Source of the DNA: Steroidobacteraceae bacterium
Lineage (GTDB): Bacteria; Pseudomonadota; Gammaproteobacteria; Steroidobacterales; Steroidobacteraceae
DNA: 64,000 bases
NCBI GenBank assembly: GCA_019187185.1
Contig: JABAQU010000008.1
Span: forward strand, 51,349 to 115,348
Direction: 5' to 3'
Of the stretch, positions 39,983-50,069 are shown in pieces; the first letter of the stretch is position 1; every line of letters starts with the position of its first letter. Both the position numbers and the translations under genes were made by a program. Under the pieces are notes generated by a model. The model did no database searches and was not told the DNA's origin. It was given only the letters and a program-made list of their open reading frames with translations.

Positions 39983-40416
39983 TCGAGCGAGACCCGGCCC
40001 GGCCCGAACGCGATCAGCACGAGCAGCATGAAGCCCCACAGCACATGCTGCGCAAGCGCCGCTTCATAGCCGCTCGCGAGCAGCACCTGGCGGTAGGAAA
40101 TCACGGCCACCGCGTTCACGAAGAAGAGTCCGAGCGCCGCCGGTCGGCTCGCAAGACCCGGGATCAGCAGCAGCGGCAAGACCGTCTCGCCGAACGCGCC
40201 CGCCACCGCCGCCCAGTCGGGCGGCAGCAGCGGCACGTGGTATTCCTCGCGAAACAGGTAAAGCGTCGCATCCCAATTGCCGAGCTTGCCCCAACCAGAC
40301 TTGAGGAATTGCCAGGAAACGTACAGGCGGCACGCGAGCAGCAGCGGCGAGCGCAGCCGGTCGAGCGCCGCAGCGAGCGCTGCTTGCGCTGCCGCAAGAT
40401 GACGCCACACGCTCAT
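39940..40416 (-). CDS. DoxX family membrane protein of the bufferin island
   Basis: A 158-residue inner-membrane protein with four predicted helices and the DoxX signature ([20 protein letters not shown] near the N-terminus, [11 protein letters not shown] later). DoxX proteins often accompany DUF692/DUF2063 peptide-modification operons, where their role is unresolved; quinone-linked redox or export support has been proposed. Its ATG overlaps the stop of the upstream BufA1-type precursor (ATGA), so the two are co-translated. Its 3' end overlaps the convergent GGDEF/EAL gene. Confidence 0.9.
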   Translation of the reverse strand: MSVWRHLAAAQAALAAALDRLRSPLLLACRLYVSWQFLKSGWGKLGNWDATLYLFREEYHVPLLPPDWAAVAGAFGETVLPLLLIPGLASRPAALGLFFVNAVAVISYRQVLLASGYEAALAQHVLWGFMLLVLIAFGPGRVSLDQAAIGSGAGRAIA

Positions 40417-40664
40417 TTCGTTGGCGGCGCGAGTCGCCCGCCCATTTTCTCGCACGTGCCCTTCGGTACGGCCTTCCATTCGCGCGGATCCCTGTCGGTC
40501 GTCGACTGACCCGCGCAGGCGTGCGCGGCGGTCGCGCAGTCGTTCTTGCCCGCGTGTGCAACGCCAAAGCATTTCTCCGAGGCCGGATCGGCGGCCATCG
40601 CGGGGGTGACGCCGAGCGCCAACACGCTGCCGAGCGCGGCCGCGAGCACGGTGTTTCTGATCAT
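40413..40664 (-). CDS. bufA1: BufA1-type bufferin precursor (DUF2282), paired with doxX
   Basis: An 83-residue secreted precursor. A Sec signal peptide (cleavage after AMA, near residue 24) is followed by a core with four cysteines (residues 32, 43, 50, 71) in the BufA1/DUF2282 pattern: [18 protein letters not shown] and [11 protein letters not shown]. In characterised bufferins, cysteines are converted by an MNIO enzyme into copper-binding thiooxazoles. No maturase gene adjoins this copy; it is coupled only to doxX. It is very similar to the precursor at 45523-45780. A CGGTCTCCTTC string about 40 bases upstream recurs before the BufA2 gene. Confidence 0.92.
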   Translation of the reverse strand: MIRNTVLAAALGSVLALGVTPAMAADPASEKCFGVAHAGKNDCATAAHACAGQSTTDRDPREWKAVPKGTCEKMGGRLAPPTK

Positions 40665-40758
40665 CGGGGTTCACTCCATCGTTTATTGGGACGTGGAAGG
40701 AGACCGCGCCCGCGATGCAGTTATTGCGGAGTCGGAAAAATTCTCTGTGCCGGTCTCG

Positions 40759-41448
40759 CTATGTGCCCGTGTAGCCGATGGCAGCCCGCACGCGCGCCGT
40801 GAACTCGCGCCCCGGCTTCGCGCCGCGGCCGAGGATCGCGAGCGCGCCGCGGTGGGCGGGAACGAGGACACCGCTGTAACCCTGCTCGTCGAACTCGACG
40901 GGAGCGGCGACGTGTTCCTCCGTCAGCACCATGACGGTCACAGGCCCGGTGCCGGTCTGAAATACAAGGTGGGGCACATAGTGCCCGCGGAACCAGCAAC
41001 TGTTCGCGTACGTCGCGAGCCCGGCGCCTTCCCTCAGCTTCACGCCCGAGCGTGCGAGCACGCGCGCGACCTTCGCCGGATCGGCCGCGACGTCGGTGCG
41101 GGTCCAGGCGTTCGGCTCCTCGCTCATGTGCGCGACCACGTCGTCCGCGAGCGCCGCGTGCGGTGTCGCGATCCACAGCACACTCGCGACGAGGATGGCG
41201 CAGACGACGCCCGCGGCCATTGCCCAGCCACGCCAGCTGCGCCCTGCGCGCCGGGAATCGGGGCGCGCCAACCGGATCGCGCTCGCATCGACGTCGATCG
41301 CGAGCGCCCGACGAATGACTTCGTCCATGCGCTGCAGCTCGAGCCGCCACGCCCGGCAGTCGGCGCAGCTTGCCGCGTGCGACTCGATCTCCGCGCTCGA
41401 TGCGCGCGGATCGGCCCCCACCGCGGCCCTGAATTCCTGACAGGTCAC
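40759..41448 (-). CDS. Membrane anti-sigma factor with zinc-binding (ZAS-type) domain
   Basis: A 229-residue protein. The N-terminal cytoplasmic part has the HxxxCxxC zinc anti-sigma motif (His24, Cys28, Cys31). A transmembrane helix (about 74-95) leads to a periplasmic domain of about 130 residues with a conserved-looking segment containing Cys151 and nearby His residues (CWFRGHYVPH). The GTG start overlaps the sigma gene stop (GTGA), a standard sigma/anti-sigma coupling. It resembles DUF3379-type regulators. A metal-sensing role for the periplasmic part is inferred from the neighbouring bufferin genes. Confidence 0.85.
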   Translation of the reverse strand: MTCQEFRAAVGADPRASSAEIESHAASCADCRAWRLELQRMDEVIRRALAIDVDASAIRLARPDSRRAGRSWRGWAMAAGVVCAILVASVLWIATPHAALADDVVAHMSEEPNAWTRTDVAADPAKVARVLARSGVKLREGAGLATYANSCWFRGHYVPHLVFQTGTGPVTVMVLTEEHVAAPVEFDEQGYSGVLVPAHRGALAILGRGAKPGREFTARVRAAIGYTGT

Positions 41449-41948
41449 TTGAGCGCCTCGCGCAATTTCTCCCGCGCCCGGAAGAGTCGTGTGAGCACCG
41501 CAGGAAGACTGATCTCGAGATGGGCGGCGATCTCGGCGGTCGAGTAGCCGAACAGCACCTGCAGCACGAGCGGTTCGCGGTAGAGGGGTTCGAGCCCGAG
41601 CATCGCTTCGCGCATGTCCTCGACCTCAGCGTCGCCGCCGGAGGCGAGCGCGGGATCGTGGCTTGCTTCGAGCGCTGCGACGTCGACTGTCTCGAGCCGC
41701 TTGCGCTCGAAGGTGCGTGCGAACTCGCGGCGCACGATCGTCAGCAGCCAGGGCTTGACGGCTGCCGCGCTTTCCAGTGTATCGATCGACTTCCACGCCC
41801 TCAGCAGCGCCTCCTGCACGATGTCCTCGGCGACCGCGCGATCGCGGCACAGCCAGAATGCGTAACGAAGCAGGTCCGCCTTCTGCGGCGCGCACAGTCG
41901 CTCGAACTGCCGCTCATGGTAGGGAGACCGGCCCATCGGCTGAATCAT
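41445..41948 (-). CDS. ECF-type RNA polymerase sigma factor
   Basis: A 167-residue sigma factor with only regions 2 and 4. Region 2 contains YAFWLCRDRAVAEDIVQEALLRAW (quoted segments near 30-52) and region 4 the helix-turn-helix GYSTAEIAAHLEISLPAVLTRL near 130-152, typical of group 4 sigma factors. ATG 41948 or 41936 may be the start. It is divergent from the BufA2 operon, with 111 bases between, and coupled to its anti-sigma gene. By analogy with bufferin operons under ECF control it probably drives the three buf transcripts. Confidence 0.93.
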   Translation of the reverse strand: MIQPMGRSPYHERQFERLCAPQKADLLRYAFWLCRDRAVAEDIVQEALLRAWKSIDTLESAAAVKPWLLTIVRREFARTFERKRLETVDVAALEASHDPALASGGDAEVEDMREAMLGLEPLYREPLVLQVLFGYSTAEIAAHLEISLPAVLTRLFRAREKLREALK

Positions 41949-42059
41949 TGCATGCCGGATCGGTGGCAGGCAGGGGGGTACCGGTAATCTTCGGGCCGAT
42001 CGCCCGGTCTCCTTCGCGTGATCGTCTTTCCCGAATATCCACCAGCAAGGAGCTTCCAC
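41949..42059. promoter_or_regulatory. Divergent control region between sigma gene and bufA2 operon
   Basis: 111 bases that must hold the promoters for both directions. On the plus strand CGGTCTCCTTC (42005-42015) lies about 50 bases before the bufA2 ATG. The same 11-mer occurs in front of the BufA1 gene at 40.6 kb (minus strand, 40696-40706), and CGGTCT occurs before the other BufA1 gene (minus strand, 45819-45824). It resembles the GTCT core of ECF -10 boxes; no shared -35 was found. Confidence 0.4.
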
Positions 42060-42326
42060 ATGTTCGATTCGGCAAAGGGAACCGGCGCCGCGATTGCGAC
42101 CGCCGCGGCGCTGCTCTTCGGCTCGCTCGCGCTGCCGGCGTCGGCGGCCGACGAAGCGACGGTGCATTGCATGGGGGTGAATTCCTGCAAGGGCATGTCG
42201 GCCTGCAAGACCGCCCACAATGCGTGCAAGGGGCAGAACTCGTGCAAGGGGCAGGGATTCCTCGAGCTGACCCAGGCCCAGTGCGATGCCGCGAAGGCGA
42301 AGGCCGAAGAGAAGGAGCCGATGTGA
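42060..42326 (+). CDS. bufA2: BufA2-type bufferin precursor
   Basis: An 88-residue secreted Cys-rich precursor. The signal peptide ends near residue 29 (ASA). The core has five cysteines at 37, 43, 49, 56 and 62 in a repeated CKG/CKx pattern (HCMGVNSCKGMSACK, then ACKGQNSCKGQGF) and a sixth at 75 before a Lys/Glu-rich tail. This is the BufA2 pattern, distinct from the four-Cys BufA1. AAGGAG (42047-42052) precedes the ATG and gives a strong start. It heads the plus-strand bufA2-bufB-bufC operon. Copper binding after cysteine modification is known for related bufferins and inferred here. Confidence 0.93.
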   Translation: MFDSAKGTGAAIATAAALLFGSLALPASAADEATVHCMGVNSCKGMSACKTAHNACKGQNSCKGQGFLELTQAQCDAAKAKAEEKEPM

Positions 42327-42371
42327 GGCGGGCGGACTGCCGATGACGACGGCGGTGTCGTGGAGAGCTCG

Positions 42372-43196
42372 ATGCGACAGCTCGGATTTGGACTCGGACT
42401 GAGACCCGACCACTACGACGCGGTGCTCGACGGCGCGCACCGCATCGACTGGTTCGAGGTGACGACCGAGAACTACCTCGTGCCGGGCGGCAAGCCGCTG
42501 CATTACCTCGAGCGGCTGCGCGAGCGCTACCCGCTCGTGATGCACGGCGTGTCACTGTCGATCGGCTCCACGGCACCGCTCGATTTCGCGTATCTGCACA
42601 GTGTCCGCGAACTCGCGCGCCGCATCGAACCCGAAGGCATTTCCGACCACCTGTGCTGGACGGGTGTCGACGGCGTGAATCTGCACGACCTGCTGCCGCT
42701 GCCGCATACCGATGAGGCGATCGAGCACGTCGCCGCGCGTGTGCGCCAGGTCCAGGACGTGCTCGGGCGCCGGATCATGCTCGAAAACGTATCGAGTTAC
42801 GTGAGCTTTCGCGGCGCGCAGATGAGCGAATCCGGGTTCGTTGCAGCGGTCAGCGAAGCCGCCGACTGCCTGCTGCTGCTCGACGTCAACAACGTGTACG
42901 TCAACAGCGTCAATCACGGCTTCGACCCCGTGTCATACCTGAATGCCTTGCCGGTCGAGCGGGTGCGCCAGCTGCATCTCGCGGGCCACAGCCGCCGGGG
43001 CCACCTTCTTGTCGATACCCACGACGCGCCGGTCGCGGACGCGGTGTGGCGGCTCTACGAAGTCGCGGCGGCGCGCTTCGTGCACGCATCGACGATGATC
43101 GAGCGGGACGACAGGATCCCGCCACTCGCCGACCTCGTCGACGAACTCGACCACGCGCGCCGGCTCGCCGCGAGCGCGCTCGAGGCCGCGGCGTGA
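42372..43196 (+). CDS. bufB: MNIO (DUF692) bufferin maturase, operon 1
   Basis: A multinuclear non-heme iron-dependent oxidative enzyme that modifies cysteines of the precursor. The 274-residue TIM barrel shows the metal-ligand segments in order: WFEVTTENY (27-35), MHGVSLS with His58, [38 protein letters not shown] and TMIERDD. ATG 42372 is preceded by GGAG. The gene lies between bufA2 and bufC, and bufC starts inside its stop (GTGA), so the enzyme and its partner are made together. Confidence 0.94.
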   Translation: MRQLGFGLGLRPDHYDAVLDGAHRIDWFEVTTENYLVPGGKPLHYLERLRERYPLVMHGVSLSIGSTAPLDFAYLHSVRELARRIEPEGISDHLCWTGVDGVNLHDLLPLPHTDEAIEHVAARVRQVQDVLGRRIMLENVSSYVSFRGAQMSESGFVAAVSEAADCLLLLDVNNVYVNSVNHGFDPVSYLNALPVERVRQLHLAGHSRRGHLLVDTHDAPVADAVWRLYEVAAARFVHASTMIERDDRIPPLADLVDELDHARRLAASALEAAA

Positions 43197-43939
43197 CGCA
43201 CCTTGCGACGCTGCAGGCGCAGATCCAGCAGCGCGTGCTGCGGGGAGACACTGCGATCGAGCCGCAGGTTGCGGGCCGGGCGCAAGACGTTGCGCTGCGG
43301 CTCGGCATCTACGAGCACGCGTATCGAGCGCGGCTCAAGGAAGCCCTCGGCATGGCGTACCCCGTATTGCGCGAGTGTCTCGGCCGCGACGCCTTCGACG
43401 CCGTGGCCACGGCGTACATCGACAGCGCACCGCCGACGCATCGCTCGATCCGGTGGTACGGCGCAGCGCTCCACCGCGAGCTGCGCGGGATGCATGCCGA
43501 GCTCGCCCGATGGGAGTGGCTGCTCGGCGAAGTGTTCGATGCCGCGGACGATCGTGCGCTGACCGAAGCGGATCTCGCGCGCCTTGCGCCCACCGACTGG
43601 CCGGCGCTGCGGCTGCGGCTGCACCGGACGGTGCGCTTCTGCGAGACGACGACGAACGCCGTCGCGTGCTGGCAGGCTGCCGCCGCGCTTGTGCCGCTAC
43701 CGCCGCCTCGTGATCCTGAAAGATTGTGGTGGGTCGTGTGGCGGCGCGACGTCTCGACCAGGTTCCGGTCGACGCCACTCGATGAAGTGAGAGCGTTCAT
43801 GCGGCTCGGCGCGGGTGCAACCTTCGCGGATCTCTGTGCCGATCTTGCGCGTGACATGACCGGGCGCGAGGCGGCCATGCGTGCGGCGACCTGGCTCAAG
43901 CGCTGGATCGGTGAGGGCTTGATCGGGCGTGGGTGCTAG
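43193..43939 (+). CDS. bufC: BufC (DUF2063) partner protein, operon 1
   Basis: A 248-residue protein of the HvfC/BufC family, which presents the precursor to the MNIO enzyme. The N-terminal DUF2063 helices are recognised by GIYEHAYRARLKEALGMAYP near residues 38-57, a hallmark of the family (usually Y-x-x-A-Y-x-x-R-L). The C-terminal part is the RRE-like half that holds the peptide leader in related proteins. The GTG overlaps the bufB stop. Its TAG stop (43937-43939) interleaves with the stop of the convergent bufC of operon 2. Confidence 0.93.
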   Translation: MTHLATLQAQIQQRVLRGDTAIEPQVAGRAQDVALRLGIYEHAYRARLKEALGMAYPVLRECLGRDAFDAVATAYIDSAPPTHRSIRWYGAALHRELRGMHAELARWEWLLGEVFDAADDRALTEADLARLAPTDWPALRLRLHRTVRFCETTTNAVACWQAAAALVPLPPPRDPERLWWVVWRRDVSTRFRSTPLDEVRAFMRLGAGATFADLCADLARDMTGREAAMRAATWLKRWIGEGLIGRGC

Positions 43940-44700
43940 CGCTGCGCGGCGGCGAACAAGCCGCGCACCACACAGCGCCGCAGCATTGCGGCTACACCGA
44001 AGGCAGGGTCGGCGACGAGGGCGGTGTCGAATGCTGCGCCCAGCGTGCCGCCACTTTCGAGCGTCGCGAGAAATGCGAGATCGGCCACGGTGATCCGCTC
44101 CAGCACGAGCCCCGCGGGTGAGCGCCGCACGAGCACCTGCTCGGGGCCCGCCCCGAGATCGACCTCGCGCACTTCGCCCGGGCCCTGATGCGCTTCCCAG
44201 ATGGTGAGCACCGGCCAGCGCGATGCAACGAGCCGCACGCTCGGGGCCAGGCGGAACTTCAGTGCGGGAATCGCGTCGACGCCTGTCGTGCCGATCGTGC
44301 GCACGTCGAGAGCCACCGCGTCGGCCGCGCGCGCCGCTTCCTCGCGCGCCCATTCGAGTTCCGCGACGTCCGCGAAATAGGCGTACTCACCGGTGCCGAA
44401 ACGCTGCCGCAGGTACGGCGGAAAGGGCCCCCCGATGTGATGCAGGTCGCCGGACGCCGACGGGTGCGCCCGCTGGAACTCGCGCGCGAGGATTGCGAAG
44501 AAATCCGCGCCGCACAGCGCCGCGATGACCGGGAACTCGAGTGCGAGCGCCTTGCCGAAGCCGGCGCGCAGATTGTTCCGGTAGATCGCGATGCGATCCG
44601 CCGCACCGATGCCGCCGTCAGCACAGATTTCGCCCTCGATTTCCGTCGATTCGTCGTAAAGGCTCGCGATGAATCGCTGCTGCAGCTCACGCAATGGCAT
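43936..44700 (-). CDS. bufC: BufC (DUF2063) partner protein, operon 2
   Basis: A 254-residue DUF2063 protein with the same plan as the first BufC: N-terminal helix [16 protein letters not shown], then RIAIYRNNLRAGFGKALALEFP and a C-terminal RRE-like half. The sequence is well diverged from operon 1, so it is not a recent tandem copy. ATG 44700 with GAGG 8 bases upstream; GTG 44706 is an alternative. It overlaps the upstream bufB by 14 bases. The stop is inside the shared CTAG. Confidence 0.93.
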   Translation of the reverse strand: MPLRELQQRFIASLYDESTEIEGEICADGGIGAADRIAIYRNNLRAGFGKALALEFPVIAALCGADFFAILAREFQRAHPSASGDLHHIGGPFPPYLRQRFGTGEYAYFADVAELEWAREEAARAADAVALDVRTIGTTGVDAIPALKFRLAPSVRLVASRWPVLTIWEAHQGPGEVREVDLGAGPEQVLVRRSPAGLVLERITVADLAFLATLESGGTLGAAFDTALVADPAFGVAAMLRRCVVRGLFAAAQR

Positions 44701-45526
44701 CGGCACGCCTCGCTTCCTCGACCAGCACGTCGAGCGCCGGCAAGGCGGCGTCCCACTCGATCAGGGTCGGTACAGCGCCGAATCGCCGCCGCGCGCCCGC
44801 ATAGAGCTGCCACACCTCGTCACAGATCAGCCGATCGTGGGTGTCGATCCGCATCTCGCACCCCGCGATCTGTGTCACTTCGTGACCCGCGAGGTGAATC
44901 TCGCGGATCGCGTGCGCCGGCAGCTCGTCAAGGTAAGTCTCAGGATCGAACCCGTGATTGCGGGCGTTCACGTAGACGTTGTTGACGTCGAGCAGCAAGG
45001 CGCAGCCGGATTCGGCGACGAGCGCCGCGAGATAGCCCGCTTCGGTGAACTCGGCCTCCCTGAACTCGAGATAGCTCGACACGTTCTCGAGCAGTACCTG
45101 CCGCCCGAGCGCGTCCTGCCATTCGCGGACACGCGCCGCGAGATGGCGCAGCGATTCCTGCGTGCGCGGCATCGGCAGCAGGTCGTTGGTGTGGCGTCCG
45201 CCGGCAAAACCCCAGCAGACATGCTCCGAAACCGCCCAGGGCTCGACGCGCGCAATCAGCCGCTCGAGCCTGCGCAGGTGTTCGCGATCGATGGGGTCGG
45301 CGGACCCGAGCGCCAGCCCGACACCGTGCAGCGCAACGGGCCAATGCTCGCGCACGCGCAGCAAGGTCGCCACGGCGCTGCCGCCGTCGGCGAAGTAGTT
45401 TTCGCTGTGGGCCTCGAACCAGCCGACATCCGGGCGTCGCTCGAGCACGTCCCGGTGGTGCGGCGCCCGCAGTCCGATTCCGGCGCGCGCCGGAACCGGT
45501 GCGGGTGGCGACATCGCCGCCGTCAC
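44687..45526 (-). CDS. bufB: MNIO (DUF692) bufferin maturase, operon 2
   Basis: A second MNIO enzyme, 279 residues with the GTG start at 45526 that overlaps the bufA1 stop (GTGA); ATG 45514 is the alternative. Metal-site segments are all present: [66 protein letters not shown] and TLIEWD. It follows a BufA1-type precursor, unlike the first copy, which follows a BufA2-type. The two maturases may therefore prefer different precursors; that is inference. Confidence 0.94.
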   Translation of the reverse strand: MTAAMSPPAPVPARAGIGLRAPHHRDVLERRPDVGWFEAHSENYFADGGSAVATLLRVREHWPVALHGVGLALGSADPIDREHLRRLERLIARVEPWAVSEHVCWGFAGGRHTNDLLPMPRTQESLRHLAARVREWQDALGRQVLLENVSSYLEFREAEFTEAGYLAALVAESGCALLLDVNNVYVNARNHGFDPETYLDELPAHAIREIHLAGHEVTQIAGCEMRIDTHDRLICDEVWQLYAGARRRFGAVPTLIEWDAALPALDVLVEEARRADAIA

Positions 45527-45780
45527 ATGGCCGTGGGCGCGGTGAGCTTCCCGCCCATCTTCTCGCAGGTGCCCTTCGGCACCTTGACCCAGTCGGCCGG
45601 GTCCTTGTCGGTCTTCGCCATTCCCGCGCAACCGTGGTTCGCGGAGTGGCAATCGTTCTTGCCGGCCTCGGCGACGCCGTAGCACTTTTCCATGTCGCCC
45701 TTGTCGTCGGCGGCCGCGGCCGTGCCGAGCGAGAGCAGGCTGCCGAGGGCGGCGGTCAGTATGAGGGTTCTCGTGAGCAT
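45523..45780 (-). CDS. bufA1: BufA1-type bufferin precursor (DUF2282), operon 2
   Basis: An 85-residue secreted precursor with signal peptide (about 1-24, AAA/ADD junction) and four cysteines at 33, 44, 51 and 72 in the BufA1 arrangement ([29 protein letters not shown]). An AGGA ribosome-binding site precedes the ATG. It heads the leftward bufA1-bufB-bufC operon. It closely resembles the orphan precursor at 40413-40664, and CGGTCT lies 39-44 bases upstream, a candidate -10 element. In BufA1 proteins the two central cysteines are those converted to thiooxazoles. Confidence 0.93.
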   Translation of the reverse strand: MLTRTLILTAALGSLLSLGTAAAADDKGDMEKCYGVAEAGKNDCHSANHGCAGMAKTDKDPADWVKVPKGTCEKMGGKLTAPTAM

Positions 45781-45842
45781 GGGAGTTCCTTCTGGCTGGG
45801 GGCTACGAGCTTAGAGCAAGACCGTCGGCCGTGTCCTTCCGC

Positions 45843-47858
45843 TCATCGCCGATCCGACCGCAGGCTGGTTTGCAGGAATGCATCCGCCTCCGTCAGCAAT
45901 GTCTTGCGCATCGCGGTCGTATCGAGGAAGTGATCCCCGCCCGGAAGTTCGATCAGCCGGACCGTGCCACCGGCGGCCTCCATGCGCTTCTTCAGCGCCC
46001 GCGACTGCTCGATCGGCACGGTCGTGTCTTCGCTCGCATGCAGCAGCAGGACCGGCACCTTGATCGACTGCGCATTGCGCAGGGGCGAAATGGCCGCCTT
46101 CGACGCGGCATTGCGGAAGCGGCTGCCGAGATAGTTTTCCCAGAAGTCGAGTGCCCCCGAGGCGCTGCCGTACCGCTTGATCACGTCACCGAAGATCTCG
46201 TCCGGCTCGGTGACGGGGTTCACCGCGATGGCGCACTTGATGATCGACGGGTCCCGTATCGGAATCATGAGCGCCGCATAGCCGCCGTAGCTCCCGCCCA
46301 TGGCGCACACGCGCGCGGGATCGGCGATCTTCTGCGTCTCGAGGTACTTCGCGCCGTCGATGATGTCGTCGATCATCGCGCCGCCGAACTCGTTGTAGCC
46401 CTTCTCGCGAAACGCGAGCCCGTAGCCGCGGGAGCCGCGGAAATTCGGCTTCAGCACGGCATAGCCTCGCTGTGCGAAATATCCGCTCCACCAGTCGAAA
46501 CTCGCGTCGTCGCGCGCGAATGGACCGCCGTGCGGCATCAGCAGCAGCGGCAGCGGTCCGTCCGTGATCTTCCGGCCCGGCGGCAGCGTCAGGTAGGCGT
46601 CGATCTCGAGGCCGTCGCGCGCCGCGTACCGGATCCGTGTGGTGCTGGCGATGGGCAGTCCCGAAAGCCCGGGGTAAGCGGGTCCGACCGGCGACAGCGC
46701 CCGCTGGTTCGCGTCGTACAGGTAGTAGACCTCGGGCTCGCCCGGGCCCGCCACGGACACCCCGATCGTCGTGCGGTCGCCCGACCACGACTCGAGCATC
46801 ACGCTCTTGCCGGGAAGCGCCTTCGCGAGCACGGTGCGTGCGTGCTGCAGGGCAGGGTCGAGGAACTCCTGTGGCGCATCGTCGCCGGCGAAGTGGAAGC
46901 CCACGATCGAGGCGGCCGAGCCGTCATGGATCCAGCCCGCGAGATCGACGCCGCCGGGCATGCCTTCGAGCGCGCTCACCGCGCCGGTAGCCAGGTCGAG
47001 CGCATTCGGCACGCGCACGCCGGCGTTCGAATAGGCGCTGACCGCGAGGCTGCGGCCGCCGAACAGCAGGCCGCCCACCGATTGGCGTGCGCGATCCGTC
47101 TCGGGGCTTTCGAAAATCAGTGTCGGCGAGCCGCCGGGGCCGAGCCTGTAGATCCGCTCCCGCCGGCGCCTGGCGTCGTACTCCACGCGGGCGATCGGGC
47201 GCCCGTCGGGGTCCGCGATGAGGTCGATGGTGTCGGGCCCACCGTCTTCGACGAGTGTGCCCTTCCCGTTTTTCAGGTTGACGCGGTAAAGACCAAGCCG
47301 CGTGTTGTCCTCCTCACTGCCGATCCGGCTGAACGGGTCGCGTGCAATTCGCTGGTACAGCGCGACCATGAGGATTTCGTCCGGCATCGATGCGGGTTTC
47401 GCCACGATTCCCGTCAGGTCGGTCGTGAATCCGGTCTCGGTGTTCACGAGGAGTGGCGAACCCTCGCCGGTACGCACGTTGTGGGCGATCATGCGGGACA
47501 AACGCACGAGGCGCCGGTTGAGCGTGACGGCGGTCAGGTCCTCGACGATGTCGACGCTGATGAGTACCCAGTCGGGACCCGCCCAATCGATGCCCCGCAG
47601 TCGCTGTTCCGGCCGCGTGCGGATGATCTGCGGCGGCTTGTCGATCGTGTCGAGTTCGTACACGCATGCGGCGTAGTGGCCGTCGCGCTCGCAGGCGAGC
47701 GCGATACGCTTGCCGTCCGGTGCGACCGCGAGGGCCGAAATGGCCGGCAGCGCGGCAAAGCGGGTGGCGAGATCGTCGTCGGCGCCCGCCGCCGGCGGCA
47801 CGCTGCAGAGGCCGGCGACGAGCAGCAACGCTGCCGTCGAAAAACGCTTGCGCACCAT
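45843..47858 (-). CDS. Secreted S9 family prolyl oligopeptidase-like peptidase
   Basis: A 671-residue serine peptidase with signal peptide (about 1-26), an N-terminal beta-propeller and a C-terminal alpha/beta-hydrolase. Catalytic residues are visible: Ser523 in GGSYGGY, Asp611 in ASEDTT and His643 in GGDHF; the oxyanion-hole segment is MPHGGPFARDD. It belongs to the acylaminoacyl/dipeptidyl group that trims short peptides. ATG 47858 gives a full signal peptide. It follows hppA at a distance of 86 bases, with a hairpin in between. Confidence 0.93.
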   Translation of the reverse strand: MVRKRFSTAALLLVAGLCSVPPAAGADDDLATRFAALPAISALAVAPDGKRIALACERDGHYAACVYELDTIDKPPQIIRTRPEQRLRGIDWAGPDWVLISVDIVEDLTAVTLNRRLVRLSRMIAHNVRTGEGSPLLVNTETGFTTDLTGIVAKPASMPDEILMVALYQRIARDPFSRIGSEEDNTRLGLYRVNLKNGKGTLVEDGGPDTIDLIADPDGRPIARVEYDARRRRERIYRLGPGGSPTLIFESPETDRARQSVGGLLFGGRSLAVSAYSNAGVRVPNALDLATGAVSALEGMPGGVDLAGWIHDGSAASIVGFHFAGDDAPQEFLDPALQHARTVLAKALPGKSVMLESWSGDRTTIGVSVAGPGEPEVYYLYDANQRALSPVGPAYPGLSGLPIASTTRIRYAARDGLEIDAYLTLPPGRKITDGPLPLLLMPHGGPFARDDASFDWWSGYFAQRGYAVLKPNFRGSRGYGLAFREKGYNEFGGAMIDDIIDGAKYLETQKIADPARVCAMGGSYGGYAALMIPIRDPSIIKCAIAVNPVTEPDEIFGDVIKRYGSASGALDFWENYLGSRFRNAASKAAISPLRNAQSIKVPVLLLHASEDTTVPIEQSRALKKRMEAAGGTVRLIELPGGDHFLDTTAMRKTLLTEADAFLQTSLRSDRR

Positions 47859-47899
47859 CGATGCCCCCGTGCTGACGTACGGGGAGCATATAGCCAAAG

Positions 47900-47924
47900 G
47901 CCGATGGCTCAAACTGCCATCGGC
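47900..47924 (-). terminator. Possible hairpin terminator after hppA
   Basis: A perfect 9-bp stem GCCGATGGC/GCCATCGGC with a 7-base loop, 20 bases after the hppA stop on the minus strand, followed by CTTTGG. The T-run is short, so it may be a weak terminator or an RNA-stabilising hairpin. Confidence 0.5.
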
Positions 47925-47944
47925 TACCCGCCACCCGCCTGCCT

Positions 47945-49993
<2,049 letters not shown>

Positions 49994-50069
49994 CAGGAGA
50001 CCTCCAGCCAAAAGGATCGTGTTCCGGCCGGCGCGCGACGGCGGTCGGCCCCCCTAAAACGGCCGCGAA

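Noticed and set aside
42060..42326. BufA2 precursor as a metallothionein or bacteriocin
   Set aside because: The Sec signal peptide, the CKG-type Cys pattern and the directly following DUF692 and DUF2063 genes fit bufferins; no bacteriocin export or immunity gene is near.
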